Source of the DNA: a virus
IMG/VR virus record: IMGVR_UViG_3300031576_000042
Location: 1 to 62,920 of that record
Direction: 5' to 3' (one strand)
DNA length: 62,920 bases
Position 1 is the stretch's first letter. The number at the start of each line of letters is the position of its first letter. The notes beneath the pieces are model-generated. The model was not told where the DNA came from. It made no database searches and saw only the letters and a program-made list of their open reading frames with translations. Of this stretch, positions 54,279 through 62,920 are shown piece after piece. Made by a program: the position numbers and the translations under genes.

Positions 54279-56140
54279 TGGCTGTAGCTCAGGAAACTGC
54301 CGTACTAAATATCTCAGCAACTACGACTGCTGCGATACAAGCATTTACTGCCCTTGGTAAGCATGCAGTTGCTATCTTGACGCAGCTTCGTCAGGCTGTG
54401 TCACAGACCTCTATTGCCATGCGTGCTCTTTCTACGATCTCAAATAATGTATCAGGAACTATCAAGAGGAGCTTTGCTTCAACGACTGCTGCTGTGCAGA
54501 CTACTTCTCAGCAGGCAGTTATTTCTTTGCAGGCGATTGGTACTGCTGCCAATACTGCTGCTGGGGAGCTTGGTAAAATAGGTGGTGCGGCAGCTCGCGG
54601 TGCTGCGGCAGTTAATAATGCTGCCGGTAAGGCTAGACAGTCTGTCAATTCTCTTGGAGCAAATATTTTCAGGTTTAGGGAAAATATTACTGGGCTGTTC
54701 AACGGTGTTACCAATTTAGTAGCTAGAACATTTCGTGCGGTTGCTCGATTAAGGACTGCGTTTTTCATTCTGCTTACTGTTCTGGCAATTCGGCCAATTA
54801 TTAGATTCTTTCAGGATCTTGCTACCTACTCTGGTTCTGCGGCACTGGAGTTTAGTAAGTTTTATGACTGGGTTGCTAAGCTGCTTGCGCTTATTGGTGA
54901 GAAAGCGGCTCCGCTCCTTAAGTTTGTGTTTGAGCTAACCAAGGCTGGTATTACAAGTGCAGTAGGATTTTTAAGTTCAGCTCATGGGGTGATTGAACTT
55001 TTAGTTCAGAGTATAGAAGTACTTATTGATGGATTAAAATTAATTGGCTATGGTCTTATTGTAGTTATTCAATCTCTTCGTGCGATATATAATCTTTCAT
55101 TTGCTCTTGGTTCTGCAATTGCCTATATTCGTGCTAAGTTTCTTGAATTTATTTCCTTTATACTTTCAAAACTTACGGATCTGTCAGCTAAGATTTTTGG
55201 TAACTTGAAGGAAGCCCTATCAGGCTCTTGGTTTGTTCCCGAATGGCTTCTTGATTTTATTACCAAGCTTGAAAACTTTCAGCGTAAAGCATCGAAGGTA
55301 GCGGAAGAGTTCAAAGCGGATTATGCTGCGGTTGCTGAGGTAGCTAAAAGTACTGCTGCGGCAGCTTTTGAAGCTGCTGCCAAGAATGCTGAGTCTGCTG
55401 CGGCAGCTTTTCCAAAATTACTTGGTGTGCTTGAAGACCTTTACAGCTTATCTCCCGAGGGCAGGAAGTTTACTGAGCTACTTCAGCAGCTCGTTACAGA
55501 TACGATTCGTATTCTGAAGGAGCTTGAGGATAGTCCTAACTTAGCTGCTCTTGTAGCAGGTGTAACGACTTTTGCTGCTGGGTTTGTTCAAGCTGTTGGT
55601 GACGCCAAAGCAGCTCTATTAAGCTTTGGCCAGGCTGTTGAGCAGTCTCTTGAGCGTGGGTTCAGTGATACGTTCCTTGAGATCATGGCGTTTAGGTTCA
55701 ACAAGTTTAGAGACATCGTTGTCAATACGCTTGAATCTTTGAAGAAGGCTATTGCTGATTTTCTTGCCAAGCAAGCTGTGAGTGCCTTACTTGGTAGTGT
55801 TCTCGGACCAATTGTGTCTGGTGCTGCTAATCTATTAACAGGTGGTCTTTTTGGCGGTGGCAATGAAGGCCCTGGGACACTGATTAACGCAGCGGGGGAA
55901 GAAGTTAATATCGCAACAGGTACTGTAATTCCTGCTGGTGGTAGATTACAAGCTTCTTTACCAACAAGAACAGCCCTGCCAGTTGGGAGGACAATGAACG
56001 TTCAACTGAACATATCGTCACTTGATGGTGCTGATACGCTGGCAGTGCTCACTAAGCACAAGCAGAAGATTCTTGATATATTCAATGAGGCAGGATCTGG
56101 TGGTGATCTGGTGACTCGGACAACCATCGGCAGAAGGTGA
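54278..56140 (+). CDS. Tape measure protein
   Basis: 620 residues. Long helical N part rich in Ala, Thr and Gln, then hydrophobic helices at about 160-180 and 235-300 (Phe-Phe-Ile-Leu-Leu-Thr-Val-Leu-Ala-Ile and Leu-Ile-Val-Val-Ile-Gln). An Ala-Glu-rich helical region at 340-370 and a Gly-rich end (Gly-Gly-Leu-Phe-Gly-Gly-Gly) follow. It sets tail length, which would be short to medium for this size, and may insert in the host membrane at DNA entry. Confidence 0.85.
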   Translation: MAVAQETAVLNISATTTAAIQAFTALGKHAVAILTQLRQAVSQTSIAMRALSTISNNVSGTIKRSFASTTAAVQTTSQQAVISLQAIGTAANTAAGELGKIGGAAARGAAAVNNAAGKARQSVNSLGANIFRFRENITGLFNGVTNLVARTFRAVARLRTAFFILLTVLAIRPIIRFFQDLATYSGSAALEFSKFYDWVAKLLALIGEKAAPLLKFVFELTKAGITSAVGFLSSAHGVIELLVQSIEVLIDGLKLIGYGLIVVIQSLRAIYNLSFALGSAIAYIRAKFLEFISFILSKLTDLSAKIFGNLKEALSGSWFVPEWLLDFITKLENFQRKASKVAEEFKADYAAVAEVAKSTAAAAFEAAAKNAESAAAAFPKLLGVLEDLYSLSPEGRKFTELLQQLVTDTIRILKELEDSPNLAALVAGVTTFAAGFVQAVGDAKAALLSFGQAVEQSLERGFSDTFLEIMAFRFNKFRDIVVNTLESLKKAIADFLAKQAVSALLGSVLGPIVSGAANLLTGGLFGGGNEGPGTLINAAGEEVNIATGTVIPAGGRLQASLPTRTALPVGRTMNVQLNISSLDGADTLAVLTKHKQKILDIFNEAGSGGDLVTRTTIGRR

Positions 56141-56166
56141 AATGAATAGAGTCGTTCTAGTCAGGC

Positions 56167-56186
56167 GTTAATAAGCGGCTTATATA
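56167..56186 (+). repeat. Dispersed palindromic motif copy abutting a start codon
   Basis: GTTAATAAGCGGCTTATATA directly before ATG 56187. Confidence 0.84.
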
Positions 56187-56873
56187 ATGGCTGAAGAATT
56201 TACAGTAATTCCTGAGTTTGAGTTTGTTGAAGCTAATGTCTACAAAACTCAACAGACAACATTTGAGATGGGCTACGTACAGACTCGTGCATACTGGATA
56301 CAACCGAAAAGAATATTCACGCTGAATTGGTCAGCGCTGCTTACAGCCGACAAAGAAAAGATCGCGTCATTCTTTAGGTACCAAGTAGGTGCTGCTGGGC
56401 AGTTCGTGTATAAGCCTGCCGATCCAGTTAGCACACCAGACTTTCCTGGCACACCTGGCACAGCCACCCAGACACTTGGTGCTTATGGCGTGAGAACATA
56501 TTACTACGCCTTATCATGGGTAACAGCTCTTGGTGAGACTAAAACGTCTGACGTGCGAACCTTTGCATTACAGGCTAACAAACTATTTACTTTTCTGTCT
56601 CCTCGCTTTCCAACGAATGTCACTATAGCCAGGCTTTATGTTGCTATTTCTGCTTCAGTGGCTCTTCAGGTAGAGATTACAGTGTCTGGCGCTTCTTGGA
56701 CTGAGCCTGACAAGCCTGCTTCGTCGGATGGATTAGGCTCTGGCTCAAGCCCGCCTACAACCAATACTGCTTATGAAAAGGTTAATGTTCACTCCTTGGG
56801 AGACGAGATTACTTTTCGTAAAGTCTCTCCAGTAAGTTATTCTCATCAGCTTGTTTTTGAAGAGATATTGTGA
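56187..56873 (+). CDS. Minor tail protein (gpM-like distal tail) with inserted beta domain
   Basis: 228 residues. The start Pro-Glu-Phe-Glu-Phe-Val-Glu-Ala-Asn-Val-Tyr-Lys-Thr and Arg-Ile-Phe-Thr-Leu-Asn-Trp-Ser-Ala-Leu fit phage tail proteins that follow the tape measure (lambda gpM, DUF2460-like). Residues 90-190 look like an inserted fibronectin-type or Ig-like module. The end Glu-Ile-Thr-Phe-Arg-Lys-Val-Ser-Pro resumes the core. It overlaps the gpL-like gene. Confidence 0.68.
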   Translation: MAEEFTVIPEFEFVEANVYKTQQTTFEMGYVQTRAYWIQPKRIFTLNWSALLTADKEKIASFFRYQVGAAGQFVYKPADPVSTPDFPGTPGTATQTLGAYGVRTYYYALSWVTALGETKTSDVRTFALQANKLFTFLSPRFPTNVTIARLYVAISASVALQVEITVSGASWTEPDKPASSDGLGSGSSPPTTNTAYEKVNVHSLGDEITFRKVSPVSYSHQLVFEEIL

Positions 56874-57199
56874 GAACACTTTCTTCTACGATTCTTGAAG
56901 GTGCTAACAAGCTGAATCAACGTGGGGCCTGGTGTTACCTCTTTGACATAGTTATCAACTCGACGACTACTGAGCGGTTCACGAATCATCCTCACCCGAT
57001 TACTTATAGCGGAGTGACGTACCAGCCTTTTCCTGTGACAGTCAGTGAGATCAAAGAAACGTCTAAGCCAGAAATGAAGACGTTTCAAATTACTGTCGCC
57101 AACATAGATCGTAGAATTGCCTCGTACCTCGAGTCTGGGTACATAATTGGTAATAACATTACCTTGACTAAAATCTTCTTGAACCGTGGCCAAACCTAA
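56870..57199 (+). CDS. gpL-like minor tail protein, N-terminal part
   Basis: 109 residues from GTG 56870. Leu-Phe-Asp-Ile-Val-Ile then Tyr-Ser-Gly-Val-Thr-Tyr-Gln-Pro-Phe-Pro-Val and Ala-Asn-Ile-Asp-Arg form the beta hub of lambda gpL-type proteins. It stops where gpL normally continues to its Cys-rich iron-sulfur domain. That domain appears at the C terminus of the next gene. It overlaps that gene by 14 bp. Confidence 0.7.
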   Translation: MRTLSSTILEGANKLNQRGAWCYLFDIVINSTTTERFTNHPHPITYSGVTYQPFPVTVSEIKETSKPEMKTFQITVANIDRRIASYLESGYIIGNNITLTKIFLNRGQT

Positions 57200-58994
57200 G
57201 ATACCAAGGATCAACTGGGCAGACCCCCTTGCGAAAGGACTCATTCTTGCTGTCCCTATCAATGAAGGGTATGGCTTTGCGTTTGATTATGGCCTAAATA
57301 AGGGTGTTGGCACGTTAAACGGTAGTGCAGCATGGGCACAAGATGAAGACGGTTGGTGTGTTGATTTCAACCGATCGACAACAACGTATATTGATATCCC
57401 GTACAATCCAATCTTCAATGTGCCCAATATTACAGTAGCTTGTCTTTGTGTTTATGATACCGCTGGGCACACACTATCAACTGCGGTGTCAAAGTGGGAC
57501 GGGACTAACAATTCTTTCTTGCTTGGGCTTGGAAGCACGGCAGACACCTTTAGGTTTGCTCCCTACGTTAGCGATGGTCTTCGCAACGGACAAAGTGATG
57601 CTTCGTACTTTTCTGCTGGAGCCAAACGATTTCTTGTTGGTACGTTCAATGGTACGGCAACAAAGCTGTTTATTGACGGAATAGAAGCAGGCTCTACAAG
57701 TCAGACACCAAATGCACCGCTTGATCCAGATCCAGTGTCTATTCGTATAGGCGGAAGGAACAGCGCTACTACTGGGCACTTCTGGGATGGAAAAATACAT
57801 TTGGTCTTGCTGTACAACTACGCAATGCATGACAACAGCATTGTAGAATTGGCGCAAGATCCCTATCGTATTTTCTATACCCGAAAATATTTTCAGATTC
57901 AGCAGCTCGTTCAAGTAGGTACGGCTGGTTTTGCACAGATAAACGTTATAGCTTTAACGCCAACTGTGGTAACGCCAACTGTTGGTATAGCTGGCCTTGC
58001 ATTGATTAACGTCAATGCTCTATCCTCTACTGGGCTTCTATCTCAGGCTGACGTGGTATTGGCTACTACGGAGACATATCAGATTCTCAAGGCAGAGTCC
58101 ACTCCTGGTGGAGCATTTTTTGTTTTGGATGTTGGTCAAGAGAACCTTTTCAAGTACCAGCTTCCGTACAACATTTGGCATGATGCCAGATGTGAGCATG
58201 TTTATCGTTCTGTCGGGCAGTGTGATTACGGTAGGAGCGAGTTCGAGGGCCTTGAGAAAATGGATATCAAGACGGGCGGTGACGGCGATAAAAAGATTCA
58301 GGGCTGGTTCGCACGTAATTTTGGCAGCACTGATATAGTATTTGCGGATATTCATATTACCAATGGAAACTACTATTCTGTAAAGTTAAAATCAATCGCT
58401 AATTTTAGGTGGAACCCAGGTGCTCAAACTGCTCCATGGTTGTACAAGAAATTTGCCGCAACTAATTTTACATTTGAGCTTGATACGAGTGGTGATGGAA
58501 ACGAGTCTGAAGAATCTGAGGGATACTTGATTGCTAAGGATGGATCTGATACTCCGTCGGTATGGCTGCACTTTAGGAAGCAGTACAAGATGGGAGTGAA
58601 CCATATCGTTGCGAGCAAGTGTACAGACGGATTCACTGAGGATACGATCTTTGACGTTTTAGCTGGCTCAGACAAACTGCTGAAGATAGAGAAGATCAAT
58701 GAAGTTTTTAACTTCTATACAAGACCAAGCGATGCTGTAGCATGGGTGAAAAATGGATCAACTACTGTAGAGGACTTAAACAACGTACCTCTTCGTATTG
58801 GATTAGCAGCTTGTACAAACTCTGCTGCTCGTACAACTGACTTCACCGCAAAGTTTGATTACTTCCGATTGCTTTCTGGTGGTCTGGCCACTTGTGATAA
58901 CGTACTAGATGGGACTAATGGATGTAGGGCGCACGACAATTCAAGACGCTATGGTGGTGCTCCTGGAATCTTGAAAGGACCGATCATTTTATAA
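57186..58994 (+). CDS. LamG lectin fused to the gpL cysteine domain
   Basis: 602 residues from GTG 57186. Residues 1-240 are a LamG/concanavalin-like lectin (Asn-Trp-Ala-Asp-Pro-Leu-Ala-Lys-Gly-Leu, Asn-Glu-Gly, Ile-Gly-Gly-Arg). Near 332 comes Cys-Glu-His-Val-Tyr-Arg-Ser-Val-Gly-Gln-Cys-Asp-Tyr. A second sandwich domain follows, and then Cys-Asp-Asn-Val-x4-Asn-Gly-Cys-Arg-Ala-His-Asp-Asn near the end. The four Cys match the 4Fe-4S ligands of gpL, split by the inserted domain, and the final Arg-Tyr-Gly-Gly-Ala-Pro-Gly matches gpL's end. So a tail hub protein has gained one or two carbohydrate-type domains. Confidence 0.72.
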   Translation: MAKPKIPRINWADPLAKGLILAVPINEGYGFAFDYGLNKGVGTLNGSAAWAQDEDGWCVDFNRSTTTYIDIPYNPIFNVPNITVACLCVYDTAGHTLSTAVSKWDGTNNSFLLGLGSTADTFRFAPYVSDGLRNGQSDASYFSAGAKRFLVGTFNGTATKLFIDGIEAGSTSQTPNAPLDPDPVSIRIGGRNSATTGHFWDGKIHLVLLYNYAMHDNSIVELAQDPYRIFYTRKYFQIQQLVQVGTAGFAQINVIALTPTVVTPTVGIAGLALINVNALSSTGLLSQADVVLATTETYQILKAESTPGGAFFVLDVGQENLFKYQLPYNIWHDARCEHVYRSVGQCDYGRSEFEGLEKMDIKTGGDGDKKIQGWFARNFGSTDIVFADIHITNGNYYSVKLKSIANFRWNPGAQTAPWLYKKFAATNFTFELDTSGDGNESEESEGYLIAKDGSDTPSVWLHFRKQYKMGVNHIVASKCTDGFTEDTIFDVLAGSDKLLKIEKINEVFNFYTRPSDAVAWVKNGSTTVEDLNNVPLRIGLAACTNSAARTTDFTAKFDYFRLLSGGLATCDNVLDGTNGCRAHDNSRRYGGAPGILKGPIIL

Positions 58995-59006
58995 GCCGCT
59001 TATATT
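58987..59006 (+). repeat. Dispersed palindromic motif copy abutting a start codon
   Basis: TTTTATAAGCCGCTTATATT with the previous stop inside and ATG 59007 directly after. Confidence 0.84.
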
Positions 59007-59438
59007 ATGGTCGTGACACGGCAGAGGATAAGGGATATCTCGACACAGCTACTTAATATCCCTTATAAACACCTTGGAAGAAGAAGAGAAGAGGGCCTTG
59101 ATTGCTATGGTCTTGTACTCGTATTCTACGAGATGCTTGGATTGCCGTTACGCCCATACGTTCCGCCTTACGACAAGCTTTGGTACACCACGTATAATCT
59201 TATAGAGGAAAATGCAATTGATTTTGCTCCTATTGTTACTCCTCGAGCTGGCTGTGTTATGTCAGCCAAAATTGGTACGACGAAGTATCCAAACCATCTT
59301 ATGGTGTGCATTGATAGTAGCTACGTACTCAATACCGATCAGTACGCTGGCACCTATCTTTTTCGTTGGTACGCAGTAAGAAATAAAATTGCTGGATGCT
59401 ATGAACGAATTGGATTGCAAGTCATTGATTCAGTGTAA
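59007..59438 (+). CDS. NlpC/P60-type tail peptidase (gpK-like)
   Basis: 143 residues. Leu-Asp-Cys-Tyr-Gly-Leu-Val (about 30-36) supplies the catalytic Cys and Pro-Asn-His-Leu-Met-Val (about 94-99) the His. This is the cell-wall peptidase that sits between gpL and gpJ in lambda-type tails and aids tail assembly or local peptidoglycan cutting. No separate endolysin was found. Confidence 0.85.
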   Translation: MVVTRQRIRDISTQLLNIPYKHLGRRREEGLDCYGLVLVFYEMLGLPLRPYVPPYDKLWYTTYNLIEENAIDFAPIVTPRAGCVMSAKIGTTKYPNHLMVCIDSSYVLNTDQYAGTYLFRWYAVRNKIAGCYERIGLQVIDSV

Positions 59439-62400
59439 GGAGAGAATTTCTCCTACTGAGTCAGAACGAGTCTACTTTCTTCGCCATGAAGATTGCATGG
59501 GTAAGACTGTCTACGAGCTGCTGCCCGAAGACTTGGTTAATTCTGATGTGGTTGTCCAAATCACGTTGAACAATGTTGAGCTAAATGATGAGCAATTACA
59601 TACGACATATGTCGCGCCAGGTGACGAGCTGATCTATCGTGTAGTGCCTACGATCCCTGGGCTAACTACTGTTGTGGTTGTGAAGTTCATTATTCTTACT
59701 GCGATTGGTATCGGACTGAATTTTTTAATTCAGGCTATTATCGGCTCGCCGAGAAAGCCGAGGAGTGGTAAGGATTCTCCACACTATAGCTTTGATACAC
59801 CTGAAAACACTACACGTAATGGTACACCTATTATGCTCTGCTATGGAGAGGTGCGTGTAGCTGGGCATGTTCTTCAAGCCAAGACAGTAATCAATAGTGA
59901 AGGAAAGACTGAGCTGTTTATCCTTCTTGCGCTTGGTGAGGGCGGAGAACGTGGCTGGCAGGACATTCTTGGATTTACTCAAGACGTAGATGATCAGGTT
60001 GCTCCAAACACTCTCTTTGTTAATGGGACGCCAGCATCTTCGTATAGTGGGCTTACAGTCTCTGTTCGTCTTGGTACTAAGCATCAAGCAATCATTCCTG
60101 GTTTTGAAGATACAGTTGTGCTGTCTACCCCGTATGAAATTGTGGTGCCACAAGCTACACCATTTCTTTACACAACAATAAATGATGTCCATGAAATAGA
60201 GTTCAAGTTGAATTTTACTCGTGGATTATTTCGTTCTTCTAAGAGTGGTCTCGATAACAAGTCGGTTTCTTATCTTGTTCGTTATCGTCAAGTAGGCACT
60301 GTCATTTGGTTTGGTACGACCACAAAAACACTTACTGAGAGAACATCTTCACCATTCAAGATTTCTTATCGAATTCAAAATCTTGCGCTAGCCAAATATG
60401 AAGTTGAGGTACAGCGAGTCAGTGCTGACCCACCTGGGACTGATGGTGGTGTGTTTGAAATCTCCGAGTTCAATGAGATCATCAATGATGATATTGCTTA
60501 TGTCGGTAAAGCTTTGCTAGGGATCAAAGCGATTGCAACCGATCAGCTCCATGGAACACCACCGAGCTTTACAGCACTGTGCAAGGCATTAAAAGTTCGT
60601 GTGTACACAACACTGACATCATATACTTACCAATGGTCCCAGAATATGTCTTGGATTCTCTTGGATCTTCTTATAAATCCAAGATCAGCTTTGTCTCGAG
60701 TGATCAACATCAGTGAAATTAACGCACAGTCTTTTATTGATTACGGAGCGTACTGTTCGATTCAAGTACCTAATGAGAATATTACATCCTCAGAGGATCG
60801 GATTCAGTGCGATATCATTATTGACCAAGTGCGTCCTGCCTGGGATTGGGTGTATGATCTTGCTATAACAGGCAATGCTTCTATGTTCCGGACTAGTGGG
60901 ACGTATGAGGTCAAAGCAAATGCTGTGTTGTCTCCTGTGATGATGTTTAACGGTGGTAATTGTAATAATCTCAAAGTTGGATACACACCAATTAAGGAGC
61001 GTGTCAACTACGTTGAGTCTCATTTCTTTGATAAGATATTAGATTTCAGAGAGAATGTAATCACTGCGATTGATCCTGCTGTCACGGATACGGCTACCTA
61101 TATCAAAGAATCCGTAGAATACATTGGAGTGTCTCGTAGATCTCAGGCGCTCAGACTATCGAATCAACGAATCAATGCTGGTAAGCTGTCCAAGCGCTAC
61201 GCTTCTTGGGATACGGACATCTTTACCATGCGTGTCACTCCAAGTGATATGGTGGAGGTGGCTGATGAGAACGTGCTATGGGGTCTGTATAGCGGTCGTG
61301 TGAAGTCTGGTGCGGCTACCGCTGTCTTTACAGACCGTGAGATTGTTATTGAGGCTGGCAAACTGTACTATGTTCGTGTTTGGCATACAATTCCAGGTAC
61401 GTTTGAAGAGAGAACTTTACTTAACAATTCTGGTATTACTACAATAGTAGCTACCACAGGTGCTTTTAATACCACTCCTGTTGCTGGTGATTTCTATACG
61501 ATTGGCGAAGTTAACCAACTCATGCGGCAGATGCAAATTACGGACATCACGCAGAAGGATGACTTCACTTACTCAATCTTTGCTCTCGAATATAGCCCGC
61601 TTATATTCTCGGATGCAATAGTTGCCTTACCTGAGCAGATTGTTTCTGTTGGCTTTGATGCTCGTCTTCCTCCTCCTGACGTTACTAACCTGTCTGCTAC
61701 AGAACGAGTGATACAGCTCCAGGATGGTTCACTTGAATTTGCTCTTGACGTTTCTTGGACGCCACCTGCTAGTCCTATCCTTGCTGGGTATCTTGTTTGG
61801 ATTCGTACACTAGGATCGTCGACATTTCCTCAGAGTCCTCGTACAAGCGCGGTAAAGGGCAACTACGTTCGTGTTGACGGTGATTTACTAAGGAACGAAA
61901 CATACGAGGTTACTGTAACTCCTGTCTCTATTTTTGGAGTACGTAAGTCTCCAGAAGTTACTCCACGAGTAAGTCTCAAGATTCTCGGCTCTACTACTCG
62001 CCCACCTGACGTTACCGGGTATCAGGTGTCTCGTGTTGGTGATACACTTGTTCATTCATGGAATTCGGTGCTTGAAACAAGCACAGTCTATGAGATCCGT
62101 ACAGGTGCTAACTGGGATTCAGGTGTTGTGGTTGTTACGGATTGGACATCTGTATCATATGAAACTAGCTTGTTCTTCGCTGATACGGTCACTGCCTTTA
62201 CCCAGACGTTTTTGATTAAGGCAAAGAACTCAAGTGGAATCTACTCACTCAACGCTACGTCAGTGGCGATCTCTATTGATCCAAAGCTAGACGCTAATCT
62301 TATTCTCACTCGCAATGAGCAGGTCTTAGCTTCTATTGGAATTAACGATGCAACCAATGCTACGCCGATTGTAATTACGACCGCTGGTAATCATGGCTAT

Positions 62401-62920
62401 TCCAATGGGGATGTGATTACAGTTTATGGTGTGCTTGGCAACACGGCCGCGAATGGTAGACGGACTATTGCAGGAGTCACATCTACGACCTTCCAACTTA
62501 GTGGCTCTGTTGGCAACGGAGCATACATAGCGGGTGCTGGAGACTTTGCTATCAAGAGCTGGAATGGCGTACGAGTCAACATGGATGTTGGCAGCATTGG
62601 GCCAACTGAGTACCTTCAGCTTAACGATTCCACATCACCGTACTCTGGCACATATGAGACGCCAGAGATTGATCTTGGTGCCACGTATAGGACTATCGTT
62701 ACAACACTTGCTCAGGTAACTCAGATTGATACTACGATGACGTGGGCTAATGCCACATTCACTTGGGGGTCTGCTGAGGCGCAAAATCGTACCTGGGGTG
62801 GCCCGGTCAACCAGAACAACCTGACGCTACTAATTGAAGCTAAGTATGGTACGTCAACTCCGATTAGTGCCTCTTATGAGGAGTTTATTCCAACGGAGCG
62901 ATCGATTAGATACGCCAGGT
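59401..62920 (+). CDS. Tail tip protein, fused gpI and gpJ (continues at 1-530)
   Basis: From ATG 59401 the frame stays open to the end of the window and continues to 530 on the circle, about 1280 residues. The first 90 residues are a MoaD/ThiS-like fold (Val-Tyr-Glu-Leu-Leu-Pro-Glu-Asp-Leu) followed by a hydrophobic stretch (Val-Val-Val-Lys-Phe-Ile-Ile-Leu-Thr-Ala), which is gpI. Gly-Ser-Pro-Arg, Tyr-Ser-Phe, Arg-Asn-Gly-Thr-Pro-Ile-Met-Leu-Cys-Tyr-Gly-Glu then opens gpJ. Fibronectin-III-like modules lie around 61680-61960 and 62010-62260. It forms the host-recognising tip. The start overlaps the NlpC/P60 gene by 38 bp and its ribosome-binding site is weak. Confidence 0.85.
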   Translation, partial: MNELDCKSLIQCKERISPTESERVYFLRHEDCMGKTVYELLPEDLVNSDVVVQITLNNVELNDEQLHTTYVAPGDELIYRVVPTIPGLTTVVVVKFIILTAIGIGLNFLIQAIIGSPRKPRSGKDSPHYSFDTPENTTRNGTPIMLCYGEVRVAGHVLQAKTVINSEGKTELFILLALGEGGERGWQDILGFTQDVDDQVAPNTLFVNGTPASSYSGLTVSVRLGTKHQAIIPGFEDTVVLSTPYEIVVPQATPFLYTTINDVHEIEFKLNFTRGLFRSSKSGLDNKSVSYLVRYRQVGTVIWFGTTTKTLTERTSSPFKISYRIQNLALAKYEVEVQRVSADPPGTDGGVFEISEFNEIINDDIAYVGKALLGIKAIATDQLHGTPPSFTALCKALKVRVYTTLTSYTYQWSQNMSWILLDLLINPRSALSRVINISEINAQSFIDYGAYCSIQVPNENITSSEDRIQCDIIIDQVRPAWDWVYDLAITGNASMFRTSGTYEVKANAVLSPVMMFNGGNCNNLKVGYTPIKERVNYVESHFFDKILDFRENVITAIDPAVTDTATYIKESVEYIGVSRRSQALRLSNQRINAGKLSKRYASWDTDIFTMRVTPSDMVEVADENVLWGLYSGRVKSGAATAVFTDREIVIEAGKLYYVRVWHTIPGTFEERTLLNNSGITTIVATTGAFNTTPVAGDFYTIGEVNQLMRQMQITDITQKDDFTYSIFALEYSPLIFSDAIVALPEQIVSVGFDARLPPPDVTNLSATERVIQLQDGSLEFALDVSWTPPASPILAGYLVWIRTLGSSTFPQSPRTSAVKGNYVRVDGDLLRNETYEVTVTPVSIFGVRKSPEVTPRVSLKILGSTTRPPDVTGYQVSRVGDTLVHSWNSVLETSTVYEIRTGANWDSGVVVVTDWTSVSYETSLFFADTVTAFTQTFLIKAKNSSGIYSLNATSVAISIDPKLDANLILTRNEQVLASIGINDATNATPIVITTAGNHGYSNGDVITVYGVLGNTAANGRRTIAGVTSTTFQLSGSVGNGAYIAGAGDFAIKSWNGVRVNMDVGSIGPTEYLQLNDSTSPYSGTYETPEIDLGATYRTIVTTLAQVTQIDTTMTWANATFTWGSAEAQNRTWGGPVNQNNLTLLIEAKYGTSTPISASYEEFIPTERSIRYAR
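61588..61607 (+). repeat. Dispersed palindromic motif copy (variant) inside the tail tip gene
   Basis: GAATATAGCCCGCTTATATT; right half intact. Confidence 0.5.
62714..62920. repeat. Terminal redundancy, copy 2 (same as 1-207)
   Basis: Second copy of bases 1-207 with T at 62841 in place of C at 128. Identical otherwise. Confidence 0.93.

Overview
This window is one complete tailed-phage genome with siphovirus-type structural genes, read as circular. The last 207 bases (62714-62920) repeat the first 207 with a single mismatch, and the tail-tip gene that opens at 59401 runs off the end and finishes at 530. The unit length is therefore about 62,713 bp. Every gene I can support lies on the + strand. 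Shine-Dalgarno sites, bacterial RecA, PolA and DnaB-like genes, HK97-type head genes and lambda-type tail genes all point to a bacterial host. Two lipobox proteins hint at a cell with an outer membrane, but the host cannot be named. I see no integrase and no recognisable endolysin.

Layout. 1-1642: end of the tail-tip gene and a tail fibre. 1700-5160: early genes behind a sigma70-like promoter (XRE regulator, ParB-like protein, SSB-like protein). 5160-18166: replication and recombination block (nuclease-like protein, RecA, SNF2 helicase, family A DNA polymerase, loader-like protein, DnaB-like helicase, CHC2 primase-type zinc protein, Ski2/Hel308-like helicase) with many small zinc-finger proteins between. 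18170-18733: a gene behind an attenuator-like leader. 18811-19160: AT-rich iteron-like repeats, the best replication-origin candidate. 19300-26265: small accessory genes, including a DUF932 protein. 26264-26630: two tandem tRNA-like genes whose halves are in permuted order, then a terminator. 27176-32907: a GC-rich run of tiny overlapping accessory genes with a probable Acb2/Tad1-type anti-defence protein and an HNH nuclease. 33666-35679: terminase. 35749-39336: virion proteins, an HNH nuclease and a heparinase-II/III-like tailspike. 39597-43654: a second GC-rich island with two lipoproteins, one a PKD, beta-helix and thrombospondin-3 protein. 43658-46224: repeat and paired virion proteins. 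46241-53541: portal, protease, capsid, connectors and tail tube. 53587-62920: frameshifted tail chaperones, tape measure and tail tip.

Two features stand out. First, a near-palindromic motif (consensus TTTAATAAGCNGCTTATAT) occurs more than 25 times, always in the same orientation, often abutting a start codon and sometimes inside genes; it also borders the GC-rich islands. Second, the tandem permuted tRNA-like genes place the T arm and CCA-encoding acceptor before the 5' acceptor and D arm. The 5' and 3' acceptor strands of each unit match across the permutation, and sequences flanking each unit pair to extend the anticodon stem. This would be a remarkable gene form for a bacteriophage.
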